Source: Poecilobothrus nobilitatus (Eukaryota > Arthropoda > Insecta > Diptera > Dolichopodidae). From it: a stretch of 64,000 nucleotides of DNA. The stretch is taken from positions 2,046,001-2,110,000 of the forward strand of contig OX352774.1 in NCBI GenBank assembly GCA_947095535.1, given 5' to 3'. Positions within the stretch are counted from its first letter, which is position 1, and every line of letters begins with the position of its first letter. A program made the translations under genes and the position numbers. A model generated the notes under the pieces. That model saw only the letters and a program-made list of their open reading frames with translations, was not told where the DNA came from and ran no database searches. Positions 49,752-60,227 of this stretch are shown in pieces.

Positions 49752-49940
49752 TGTGAATTTATTTAGTAAAAATCATAATTCCAAAAAAAACCTGAAATTA
49801 TTTAGTAAAAATCTGAATTTATTTAGACTCTGAATTCCAAAAAAAAATAGAATTTATTTAGTAAATACCTGAATATATTTAACAAAAACCTGAATATATT
49901 TAGTAAATGCCTGAGAATATTTAGTAAAGACGTGAATTTG
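49752..49940 (+). repeat. Minisatellite with a unit of about 21 bp
   Basis: Units of the form CCTGAATATATTTAGTAAAA are repeated head to tail about nine times, with substitutions (gtgaatttatttagtaaaaat, cctgaaattatttagtaaaa, cctgaatatatttaacaaaa, cctgagaatatttagtaaag). Two units are altered by an A run. The array stands alone in the desert. Confidence 0.8.
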
Positions 49941-51840
49941 ACCAGAAAATGCTATATATATATAAAGAATATATTATATAATTTATTTATTTATATTACA
50001 CATATGGTAACGAAAGAAAATTTATTTATTATGACTAAAATTTACTAGTAAGTCTTTAAAAACAACACCAAATCTCAAATAAAAGCAACAACATAGGACT
50101 CAAATAAATTGTTTTTTTTTTCTAATCTTCTAATTGTTTTGCTTTTTTCCCAAGTTTCATAACTAAAATTATAAATTTTGAAAAATCTCAGTTAAATCAA
50201 TATTTTTTAGAACAATTGATTGAAAATTTAAAATAATCACTAATTTTCCTAACTTTCCTAGCTAATTACTATTTTTTTCAAAAATCCAAATTATTATGAA
50301 TCATTTTCATAGACTTGTATCTTCAAAAACATGCTATTATTATTTTATACCTGTATTAGTGAATTGCCGTGTTTTCGTTTTGTTTTAACTTTATAGTTTC
50401 TATAAAAAAAAAACATTTAATACCATAAAAAAAAAATGCTGTTGATATTAAAAATGATGATCACTTAACTTCTGATAATATTTAGGTTTTCAGTTTCTTT
50501 CCTATCTTCTTTGTGTTCGAATTTGCAGTAAAAAACAAAAAGCATAAAAGAAGTGAAATAATAAAAACAGCCTATAATTAAACAATTATAGTAACTCCCA
50601 CTTTTTCCTTACGGCATTAGTTGTATATATTTTGGATTTTTGTGTGCGCTACTCCGCCTTTTTGGGATCTTGTCGGCCGTCAACGACGACAATCAGTTTT
50701 TTTTGTTTTTTTTTCCTAAAAAATGTTAAAATATACTTTTTGTTATTTTCTGATCACAAAAAGATTAAGATGACGGCGTGTTTACATGTTTTTTTTTTTT
50801 TTTTATTTTTGCGCATTGGTTTATTTTTTGGGTGTACATTTTTTTTTTATAGTTGCATAAATCTAAAGAGTATGTACATACATACATATATTTATATATT
50901 TATAATACTCTTCTAGAATATATAAAGAATATAAATAGCATTATTTCTTTTTCAGTTATTATTAAGAGGTGACCGGTGTTAAATATTTTGTTTTAAGTCT
51001 GGGATGGGTAATGTACAAATTTTTTGTCAGTTTTTTGAGATTTTTTAGTTACATTTAAAAGATAAATAAATGATCCTGTTTTATGCAAAAAAAAAAAAAG
51101 TAGTTGCTAAGAATGGTTTAACGCTGGTCAACATAAGAAAATATAATATGTATAGGGGTACCTAATTTGTAATAAATGTAAAAAAAAAAAAAAAATTTTT
51201 AGAATTTTTTAAATGTAAAAACTCCTGACAAATGTTGATTTTATTATGATGTGTATACATAAAAACAAAAAAGAACCAACTCATATGTATCAAATGATTG
51301 TGCCAAGATTTCATTACTATATGCATATGTATATATGTTTTCAATTCTTTTGTAAGATTTAATTATTTTTTGTTTTCCACATCCAAAAATATTTTTAATT
51401 ATTAAGCTGTACTAGGTGATTAATGGAAATAGTAATTAGGATTTATGAGAAACTACAAATTTTTACATGAACTTCATCAGAATTTTAAAGAATCAAATTC
51501 TAAATAAATTAAATTTTGTTTGCATATTTTGAAATTTTTCTTCTATATATACTTAGAATTTTTTGATATTTTTAAACTTTAAAATTTAAATATAAATGAT
51601 CAGTTAAGCGATTATAAGGATCAAAAATTATATTATAAGCTACGAATAAAGAATGCAGTTTTTTGAAACGAAAAAATTTTATTGCTAATAAATAGAAAAA
51701 TTTAATGGTTGGTTCCACCAAAATTAACATAGACAGTTTTGCAATAAAAGAAGAATAAAGATTGACAATATAAAAATAAATATAATTGTAAGATTTCTAC
51801 ATTAGTCATAATGTAAAAGTGGTAACCAGAAATAATACCC
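49941..51840. other. AT-rich non-coding stretch
   Basis: No supportable gene. A short G+C-rich patch at 50636-50700 (near tccgcctttttgggatcttg and cggccgtcaacgacgac) stands out sharply but has no convincing coding frame on either strand. TATG microsatellites occur near 50870-50900 and 51320. Confidence 0.55.
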
Positions 51841-51849
51841 TAAGAAATA

Positions 51850-52260
51850 ATGCGTTTCCGTTTCAATGCGGAATTAAAACCGAAAATTTTGAGAATTCGA
51901 CCTTATTATCGTTTTAAAATGGAAATAATATCGTATCGGCCTTATTTCTGTTTTCAAAATTTTTGTTTTTTTATTCACGGATTTCGGATGAAGTAGATAT
52001 ATATGTATTTAAAAAATAATTAACAGGGATTTTAGATTTCAGAGTCAGCAGAGTTATATGCTTTTTCCAAAATATAATACATACATATGTATAAGTGAGA
52101 TTTTGAATTATAGGGAACTTTAGGTGTGGTTTCAAAATCAGGTTACCCCTATTTCCAGAATATTTATATGTATGTATAAGTGAGATTCCGAATTAGGAAA
52201 AACTTTAGAGTTGGATTAAAAATCTGGTTATTCCCATTTTTCCTGCAGAATATTAATATA
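51850..52260 (+). repeat. Dispersed repeat family, copy at 52 kb
   Basis: The segment 51890-51960 is the reverse complement of the block at 15926-15995 (AAACnGAAATAAGGC ... TTTTAAAA ... AATAAGGTC). Downstream, two tandem 85-bp units (starting at 52089 and 52174) each read GTATAAGTGAGATT, a variable spacer, ACTTTAGAGTTGGTTT-type core, then a C/T-rich stretch ending CCAGAATATT or GCAGAATATT. The core is the same as at 15.77, 17.8, 18.93 and 19.22 kb. There is no ORF. Element ends are not resolved. Confidence 0.55.
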
Positions 52261-52554
52261 TAAGTATATGCAGGATGAATAAGAAAGGCTTTTGTAAAAC
52301 TTATAGTTTTTAAATCAATTAGTTAAAATAGATCATTGAAAGAAATACTTAAAGGTAAACAACAAAAACCCAAAAGGAAATAGCAAATAAAACATGGTTG
52401 TTGTTTTTAAATTCAAAATTCCGTTAACAATAATCTTAAAGGTCTCAAATATGAAGGCAACTTACAATGATTGTAGAGTAGAATCCAATAGATCTTAATG
52501 TAAAAAAAAATTAATTGTATTGGTCAAATTTGTAAAAGTCGAAGAATTTATATT

Positions 52555-52625
52555 CAATGTCGCAGTGGTTAAGTCACCAACCTTTCAATCGAAGGGTCTT
52601 GGGTTCAAACCCCGGTCAGGTCATA
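52555..52625 (+). repeat. tRNA-like SINE head
   Basis: TCGCAGTGGTTAAGTC (A box, 52560-52575) and GGTTCAAACCC (B box, 52612-52622) are at correct spacing, with a paired arm AACCTTTC/GAAGGGTCTT between. The 3' side ggtcaggtc has no matching acceptor 5' side, so this is a SINE head, not a tRNA gene. This is the best tRNA-like match of the window after the one at 20.5 kb. Confidence 0.6.
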
Positions 52626-52722
52626 AATAAAAAATATGTAATACTTTTATATCGTAATAATGTATATCGTATAATTAATAGTAGTAATAATAACAATAAT
52701 TATAATAATAGTAATAATAAAA

Positions 52723-53181
52723 ATAGCTGCTACAGTGGGGCTATCTTTGTTTATATCATGCAGGTAAGGTGTTATATACTGCTGCACGTTGTAATCCACA
52801 GATGGCGCTGACTCTGTAGTAATATAATACCAATAATAACAATAATAATAATAATAATAGTAATAATAATAATAGTAATAATAACAATAGTTATAATAAT
52901 AATAATAATAGTAATAATAATGATAGCTGCTACAATCGAGCCATCTTTGGTTATATCATGCAAGTAAGGTGTTATATACTGTTGCACGTTGTAATCCTCT
53001 GATGGCGCTGACTCTGTAGTAAAATAATAATAATATTAATAAGAATACTAATACCAATAATAAGTATACTAATACTAATAACCGCTACAGTGACAGTGGG
53101 GGTTGCCTTCAATAATTACCTCATGTAGTACTATATATACTACTACTACATGTTATAACGGCTTTAGTCACTGTTAGCAAA
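52723..53181 (+). repeat. Three spaced 98-bp modules joined by TAA microsatellite
   Basis: Modules 1 and 2 share ATAGCTGCTACA, then ATCTTTGTTTATATCATGCA or near, GTAAGGTGTTATATACTG, GCACGTTGTAATCC and GATGGCGCTGACTCTGTAGT. Module 3 keeps GCTACAGTG, CCTCATGTAG, TACATGTTATAACGG and GTCACTGTTAGCAAAATAG. Repeat period is about 200 bp for the first pair and 160 bp for the second. Spacers are TAA/TAG/CAA trinucleotide repeats of 60-100 bp. Confidence 0.8.
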
Positions 53182-53422
53182 ATAGTAATAATAATAGGCG
53201 GATTCATTGTTTCCTTACAGTCCCACTCCCAATTCAATGTTTCCGTATCCATTTCCTATCCCTAATCCCTAGCCAATATACTGCGTTCGCAGGTAAGGGT
53301 TTCATCCCATTATATTGGCTAAAGGGGGAGGTGGGATACGGAAACATTCATAGTCAGTCAGAATCTGACACTACCAAGGGGGGAATTCTTGGTGTGTTTG
53401 GAAGATTCCCACCTCCCTTAGG
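53173..53422 (+). repeat. Dispersed 250-bp repeat, copy 2, with nested hairpin
   Basis: The outer arms AATGTTTCCGTATCC (53236-53250) and its exact complement (53334-53348) enclose inner arms TAGCCAATATA (53270-53280) and TATATTGGCTA (53311-53321) around a 30-base loop. The inner stem is kept in both genomic copies; the outer left arm is deleted in copy 1. The end CCACCTCCCTTAGG is followed by A11. It has no coding potential, and its RNA would fold strongly. Confidence 0.8.
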
Positions 53423-54872
53423 AAAAAAAAAAATACACATAATTTATAACCTATATAAAACAAGAATTTTAATTAGTTTTTTTTTTTTTAGTTAATAATA
53501 TCATTTTCTAAATATTTATAACAATAAATCTAAATCGTACAAACAAAATTCTTTAATTAAAATCAAACAACTTTCGGCATATATACAATGACTATATTAA
53601 AAAAAAAAAAAAAAAACTTTAAGTCTATTTACCTGTTTTTTATTAGGTACAATTAAAAATGGCTAAAACAAACCATTTGCTTATTATACAGTTATAATAT
53701 ATACTATAGAAATGCGCGGGAGGTATTTTATCAAATATCTAAAAGCTATTATTTAAAATAACTAATCTTTTCAAAAATCATATTTTACACACAATATATA
53801 TATATGTACATACGCATTATATGTATATGCATACATATAAAATCACAATTTTGGTTTTTTGTTTTTTTTTGTTGAACCAGGTTGAACTATGTATATTATA
53901 TACAATAATTATTATTCATTAAAAATGCAGGTGCTAGAGTTTATTTTTTATAGCTAATTTTCAAAATATATAAAAAAATTTTGACAATTATATCATATTT
54001 ATAATTAAAATCTAAAAGTAACTACAAAAATTGATTTTAAATTATTTAAAATTTGAATTTTTGTTTTCTTCAAATAAATTTTTATGAAATTTTTATTTAC
54101 TCATATGGGAAATTTTTTGCCTCAAACTCTTTAAAATTGTTTTTAATGTTTATCCCTATTAAATCAACAATTTTAAACCATTATTAGCAACATGTTTTCA
54201 ATGAGGTAACATAATTTTTTTTTTTTTTTCCTCATTGTTTTAAAATCATCTAAAATTCTTTGAACCGTGTTAATTATTTTCAATACAGAGAAATTTTATT
54301 GTGTTAAAAAAGAAATAAAAAAAAATATGCGTCCATTAACGTTCTAAAACTAACAAAAAAAAAAAAAAAAATTTTTTTATATGCGTTTTTGTTTATTGAA
54401 AAGAAAAAATAAAATAGAAAATAAATTTCTACGAAAAATAATTATCTTGGCGTACCTATATAGAAAAGCACCATTAAATAATTAAAAACACTATAGGTAT
54501 ATTCATTTTATTTTGAACATTAATAAAAAAAAAATACATTGAAAACCAGGATCTGACTGAATTTAAGTAAAATCTAAACCGAAATGAGAAAATAAAAAAT
54601 TCAAAGGACTCTCCCGTTTTGTTTACAAAGTAAATAAAGAGCTTAAAATCTAACAATGACGTTAATAAACTATATTTTATCCGAACACACACACAACAAA
54701 TAACAATACAAACATATTGGGTGAAAATAAATAGAATAATAATAATGTTGATGAAAATATGGTCACATTTCATTAAATTTTTTTTTTTTTTTAAATGAAA
54801 GAAAATAAGAATTTTTAATTTGAAGAAATTAGAAATTATTCAAATATCGTTATAATAATAATGTTGATGTTA

Positions 54873-54896
54873 TTGTTGTTGTTGTTGTTGTTGTTG
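54873..54896. repeat. (TTG)8 microsatellite
   Basis: Eight perfect TTG units. On the minus strand they read CAA (Gln if translated), but no open frame extends through them. Confidence 0.9.
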
Positions 54897-55468
54897 CATT
54901 AATAAACAATGATATTAATAAGAGTTGTTACATAAATTAACAATGCAACATTTTTAAAGTGTTATGTTGTGTTGATTGTTGATTTTTATTTTAATAAAAA
55001 GAATGAAAGGATATAATAAATACATATTATGGGTATTCTTTTGTCTTTTAGAAACTTATTTAAACTGTATTTGTTAAGTTTATGATAATTTTTACAAGTA
55101 ACTAAATTAAATATATATGTTAATTTAATTAAATGAGTTTAATTTTTATTTACTAAAAATGAATCTTATAGTTATACTTAAATAAACTAAATTTATTATT
55201 TGTAACATTGCAACAGTTTTCTATAATATAAGCAAAGATTAAAGTAATTTTTAATCAAGTTGAAAAATTTTTTTTTCATTTGAGTAACGTCTGTTTTGTG
55301 TACTATATACTCATTATAAATTTATTAAAAACATATAGTGTTTTAGCTACATCTAAAAGCTACAGATTTTATACATCGATGGTGTATCTAACCATCTATA
55401 TAGGAAAAATTTCAAAACTATATTGAAATGTGTTTGTATCTAACAACAAATTTTTACTGTACTAAAAA

Positions 55469-55549
55469 ATGTTTAAACTTGGAGGAAGGGATAGACGACC
55501 TCTGCTTAGTAATGCGCTGGTACATTACAGTACATTATTAAACTATTAA
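55469..55549 (+). CDS. Short ORF of 26 residues, uncertain
   Basis: An ATG-to-TAA frame reads MFKLGGRDRRPLLSNALVHY and ends LLNY. The G, R, P, L and D content and G+C level are higher than in the flanking desert. It could be a small peptide, part of an exon or a transposon relic. No domain is recognised. Confidence 0.18.
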   Translation: MFKLGGRDRRPLLSNALVHYSTLLNY

Positions 55550-55618
55550 ATTCCCCAGACAAAACGAACAAAATTAATCCATTCAGTATAACACTAAAAA
55601 CAGAAAAACCCTACTTAT

Positions 55619-55668
55619 TTCCATCTCCCTATAATGCTTTTTGCTTGTATTTATTTATAGGGATGGAA
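55619..55668. other. Hairpin with arms of about 14-15 bp
   Basis: TTCCATCTCCCTATAA at 55619-55634 pairs with TTATAGGGATGGAA at 55655-55668, with a bulge of two bases and a 20-base loop. The size resembles a short stem-loop RNA, but the arms are shorter than an animal microRNA precursor needs and no known mature sequence is seen. Confidence 0.65.
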
Positions 55669-56044
55669 GTTACTACATATATATATATATATAGAGTGTT
55701 TGAAATTATCTTCATCAATTAGTCATTATTTTCGTTTATGTTCTTGAAGTTAAATGACAGTGCTGAAGTTAGTGTAGTATCTTAAATCTGTTCTGTTTTA
55801 AGAGTTTAATTGTTCTTTACTCTTGTTTACATGTTTTGAAAAATCCTTCCTGTGCAATCATCCTTATATAGTATTCGAAGCCGTATATGAATTGTTTGTT
55901 CTACTGCTGTATTCCTTGGCTTCCTTGTTTATACCTTAAAAATTCATAATTTCATATTTTCCTGCAATTGTAATGCAATTAAAAGTTAATTTTTTCTTTT
56001 ACAAGATGTTAGATGTATGCATGTTTGCATCAAGTTTTTTTCTA

Positions 56045-56240
56045 TTATACATTCTAATTTTCTGATAAATATACAAAATATTCAATTTTAAGTCTGCCTA
56101 TAATTCTTAAACGATGGGTTCTGATTTGTTCCACAATTTTTCAAAGATTTTATTCCTCGGGACGATTTGGTACTATCTTTCTACTTGGGTATATTCCTTC
56201 TTTCTCGAAATATAAAAGTTAGCAAAATTCTATTTTTATT
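56045..56240 (-). mobile_element. Degraded LINE reverse transcriptase C-terminal fragment
   Basis: On the minus strand, overlapping frames give WYQIVPRNKIFEKLWNKSEP and, one frame over, KIVEQIRTHRLRIIGRLK. Together these match the C-terminal segment of RTE/CR1-type proteins (EWRIRxNxEIxELYxEPxIVxxIRxxRLRWxGHxxRM). The block W-x-G-H is degraded to IIGR, and a frameshift separates the halves. Nothing recognisable remains upstream or downstream, so the relic is under 200 bp. It differs from the 1.7 kb fragment. Confidence 0.45.
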
Positions 56241-57423
56241 GGCTATTAAAAAAAATTAGTCATGTAGTAAAGCTTAAGTTTTAAATATATTTGTTTTTCT
56301 GAGATTAAAGGGCTGTAATGGAATGTGGTTAAATAAAAAAATTCTTCCCTAAATTTATTAGGTTCCATCATGTTATGCGAATAGGTATAAATAAATCTAC
56401 CTATATATACAAAAGACCTATTTCAAAATATTGTTAATCATAAAGAATTTTATATATTTATACTTTTAAAATAAACGTTTTTTGTGTTTCTGATGTCAAC
56501 ATCAAAATAAAATTAATAGCTTTTAAACATTTCGAGTTATGAAGATATTTATAACATAAGGTCTTTTATAATCAAAGCTGCACAGAAAAGTTCTAGTATA
56601 TATATATAGTTAACATTTTCTGGTACTCAATTATTAAGACTACCTTTGCTACAACTAAAGTTTATATAAAACTGTAAGCTTATTGATATAATCTAAATTT
56701 TAATACATTTTGACTGAATTAGTCAAAAGATAATTTTGGTAAATACAAAACAACTAAAATAAAAAAGGGAAAATATATAAAAACTAAACCTTGTTATTTC
56801 GATACTTTTACGAATAGTTGTGTTCTTAAAACCTTAAACTCTTATGTATGAACATCTATTAAATAAATTTTTTCTAATGTTAATTCAATTTATTAAAGAA
56901 CTGAATTATAATTAAATTATTTTAAAATATGAATAAATAAAAATACATACATAACAATAAAGGTATACCTATATATTGAAATATAATTTTATCAAAATTT
57001 TACTATAGTTATGACTTATGAGTAATTATAAAACTTTTCCATTAGTTATGAAATTATTTTAACAAACAAAATCATATTGACCATAATTTGTTTTTCAATA
57101 TCAATGTTATTTCATGATTAGGATAAAATGAAATTCTTGACATTTATTTTAAAATCTTCTTATTTAAAACAAAAAAAACATCATAAAACATTTTAAAAAA
57201 GTAAGATTAAAATTTCAGGAAATAAGCAGTCGCTCATCATTTTGATGGAATATAAAAAGGATTCATCAAAATTGTTCTATAAAAAGTCTTCTTCAAAACA
57301 AAAATTTTCTATTGCACAATTTTATCTTCCAATTCAGTGTTATAAAATAGAAAAACGATGACTAGATGTTTGGAATGCATTTAAAAGAAATACTTGGCTA
57401 TGACCACAGGGTAAATTAAAGAG

Positions 57424-57543
57424 TTTGAATTGATCTAAAGTTTAAAATAAGAAAATCTCCTTCATTTGATTCCTCTTCATTTTCTGTATCTTCTGAATCT
57501 TCTTTTATTTCTTCTTTATTTAATGCGGTTATTTTCGCTTCAG
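57424..57543 (-). CDS. Possible acidic coding exon, uncertain
   Basis: On the minus strand a pyrimidine-rich tract ending ttttttcatcctgaag resembles a 3' splice site. The open frame after it (and in the same frame just before, PEA) runs AKITALNKEEIKEDSEDTEN, then EEESNEGDFLILNF and RSIQTL to a TAA. A Glu/Asp-rich tail is unusual for chance frames here, but it comes from a CTT/TTC-rich tract on the plus strand and could be simple repeat. An upstream minus-strand frame (57720-57607, HNKRLHHDHSVIHFKKTWSP) is also protein-like, but I found no donor to join the two. Unrecognised. Confidence 0.22.
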
Positions 57544-57719
57544 GATGAAAAAATAAAAAAGAATAAAATATCAGTAAAGAATTACTCTGGAACAATCAAG
57601 ATTTTATGTTTTTTCATATTGGATCTGGTGAGTTATCATTTTCTTTTGTTTTTCTTTATTTGGACTCCATGTTTTCTTAAAGTGAATAACACTGTGATCA
57701 TGATGTAGCCGTTTGTTAT

Positions 57720-58500
57720 GTCTACTTCAACTATTGCATTAATTTACTTGCTTTTCTGTATAATAATATAATAAATGTAAAGCTATATGAAGTACCACTA
57801 TACAACATTATCTATAGCACGCGTATCTCGCAAGCTTATAATTCACTGGCTGTGCTGCAATACTGGCGATTGTTTTATATCTGCTATGCTTAATATTCAC
57901 TTGTTTTATTCACTTCAATTTTAAAAATATTTAATAGTGTATGCTGAATTTCCGTTGGGTTTGTAATATGTTTATATATTTATTATTAAAATTGTTTTAA
58001 TTTATTAAAGGATTTTATTGAATAAAGAATAAAGTATTGTTTAAACCTGTTCTTGATTTTTATTTAAAATTTATCAAACTTCTTCTAATTATGCTGAAAA
58101 TATTTTTAAATAATGTTTAAAAAAAAACAATATACGATTTCCAAATTGCATTCTCTTTATTTTTATTTAGGTCGTAATTTTGAACAAAGGTTTCCATATG
58201 AATTTCTTTTGGTTGCCAAAATGAATTCCTCCTTCATTCAGGATTATATGTTTTTTTTTCTCATTTTGATTGGCTATTACTTTCGCAAAGCCATTAAAAA
58301 TTATCATGATAAAATAGAAAGAAAAAGAAAACCAAAATGTATAGATAGATTGCATAAAATGAACACGAAAGTAATTGCACAAAAATAATATAATCAAAAA
58401 AGTTGGTTTTTCTTTATTTATTTTTATTTTGTTGGTGAGCGTATTGCTTCAAGAGAATCGCAATGAAATGGCAGCGACAAGTACATGAACGCACAAATCA
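57720..58500. other. Stretch with several unassigned protein-like frames
   Basis: The composition is a little more complex than in the deserts. A plus-strand frame at 58163-58388 follows a good acceptor (ctttatttttatttag) and reads RNFEQRFPYEFLLVAKMNSS before a hydrophobic and then lysine-rich part. A second plus frame at 58434-58487 reads VSVLLQENRNEMAATST before a stop. The minus strand over 58167-58280 is also open. None is recognised. The area may be a decayed gene or transposon. Confidence 0.25.
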
Positions 58501-60227
58501 CTGACATGTACATAAATAAATAATTGAACCTCTTCAAATTAGAAAAAATTTAAATAACAAAAATAAAAGGAAATTAGTTAAATTTTTTTTTGTTTTAATT
58601 TTTATTTTTTATCCAGTTGAAAAATGAAAAAGTAGGCGTCAATTAAAAGATTAAGTATAACCATTTTCAACTTCAAGTTGTTTTTTTTAAAGATCTAAAT
58701 TAGAAAAAAAAACTCAAACTCTTTAAAGATTGATGAGTTTTTTTTATCAAAGCTTATTTTAAAAATTTCTTTACCTTTTTCAAAATTATATCTACATATG
58801 TACGTACATATGTACAAAAAACTTGTAATTTTAAAAAGTCGAAATAAAAATTACGTAGAATTAATTTTAACAAAATTCCATAAGTATTTATTTTTTTAAT
58901 ATTTTTTTCCTCATACGTAAATAACGTAATGACATTTTTAAAGTCCAATAGAGTTAATAGTAGAATTAGTGCAACATATAGGATATATTTTATATTGTGG
59001 CCTAGAACAACAAAACTATATTTACTTTATAAAATTTGAAATTTTGGACTAAACACAATTTTATTTAAAATAAATAAATTCTTTTAAAAACATTTAATAA
59101 GTTAATTACATAAGGGATAAGGAACTGCATATAATTAAAAACCTTATTGTATTATTGTCATAAATATAATGTACCTAGTAGGTTTTTTAGATAGATAACA
59201 AGTAGTTCCTTTATGATAACATGAAATAAATTAAAAACAAGGAAATATGTAAAACCAAACCAAATAGGTATATAGGTATGTATGTATGTATGTATTTTCA
59301 AAAACACAATAAGAATAATTTTGTATTGGCTACTTTTGTCCAAAATTTGCAATTTTTTTTGAAACTTTGTATGTACATACTGTATATTATGTTGAAAAAA
59401 TTCAGAAAAATCAACAGATTATCATCTCCAATTGCAAACCTTACATACTTATAAGTATATTATTAAGAAAAGCCTTTAGCATGTGAAAAAATATTATATT
59501 GAAGCTGGTTAGAATCTTTAATTTTTGTGTCTAATATAAACAAATTTGCACCAGTGTCCAAATTAGAGGTGTGAGGTGTCTAAAAATAGCAAATTTTATA
59601 TTTTTGAATAGAACAATTGCTCCCACAAGAAGAATAGTAAATTTTTCTAGCGTATTTTATGCTAATTCTCAAAAATTTCCCACCTTAAAAATATTAAGAA
59701 TATGAGGGACTAAAAGAGTTCCAGAAATACCTATGTAAGAATGTATAGAAAAGCCAAAATTATGCAAAAATTTCTTTTTACATATGTATGTACATACATA
59801 TGTAACAATAAATTTAAATAACAAATTTGCAAAATATAATTTTTTAAAAATAAATATATGCACATACATATGTATGTATGTATGTATCTAACTAAATACA
59901 CAGCCTAAGAAATTTCATAATATCGTTTCAGATTTTTAGATTGAAAAAATATTCATGAAAACTTGAGAAATAAACATTTAATTGTTAAAAGAGTCTTATC
60001 TGGTCCTATCGATATTTAATATTTAATTATTCTATCTTAATCCACGGAGTAAAAATTTACCAGCATGTACATACATATGCACTTATGTATCGATTTACAT
60101 AAAAAGGCAAAGGAGAGTGAATTGAAACTCCTGCTGGCAGCTATTAAAGCTATTAAGCAAATATGTACAAACATATGTATGTATGTAATATGTACAATGT
60201 ACATATGTATGTTAGTTAGTATGTACA
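58501..60227. repeat. AT-rich stretch with CATATG-type palindromic microsatellites
   Basis: No gene. TACATATG-based repeats form perfect palindromes at 58793-58814 (22 bp) and 59779-59804 (26 bp), with further TATG arrays at 59275-59297, 59862-59890 and 60165-60230. Such interrupted TATG/CATA arrays are common in fly genomes. Confidence 0.75.

Larger units (their letters stand above)
52550..53433 (+). mobile_element. Composite retroposon-like element: tRNA head, spaced modules, hairpin tail, poly(A)
   Basis: From left to right: a tRNA-like head with A and B boxes (52555-52625); TAA/TAG microsatellite; module 1 of 98 bp (52723-52820); microsatellite; module 2 of 98 bp (52923-53020), differing from module 1 at about nine positions; microsatellite; a diverged third module (53081-53172); TAA stretch; a tail (53173-53422) rich in G+C with nested inverted repeats; and 11 A (53423-53433). 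The tail recurs inverted at 27667-27915. A weak candidate target duplication (aagaattt at about 52541 and 53464) is not convincing. Whether head, modules and tail form one element or nested insertions cannot be settled from one full copy. Confidence 0.55.
53434..56040. other. AT-rich non-coding stretch
   Basis: No supportable gene. It contains a (TTG)8 microsatellite at 54873-54896, A/T tracts, a short protein-like ORF at 55469-55549 and a hairpin at 55619-55668, both listed separately. Confidence 0.55.

Noticed and set aside
52557..52811. 84-codon plus-strand ORF beginning MSQWLSHQPFNRR
   Set aside because: It is a read-through of the tRNA-like SINE head (QWLSxxPFxxxVxGSxPG is the usual artefact of translating A and B boxes) followed by microsatellite Asn/Ser.
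52944..52954. Eleven bases TCTTTGGTTAT identical to the 5' part of miR-9
   Set aside because: The following bases do not match, there is no precursor hairpin, and the sibling module has a mismatch inside the match; it is part of a repeat.
52772..52987. Minus-strand ORF with a long Ile/Thr run
   Set aside because: It is translation of the TAA/TTA microsatellite between the 98-bp modules.
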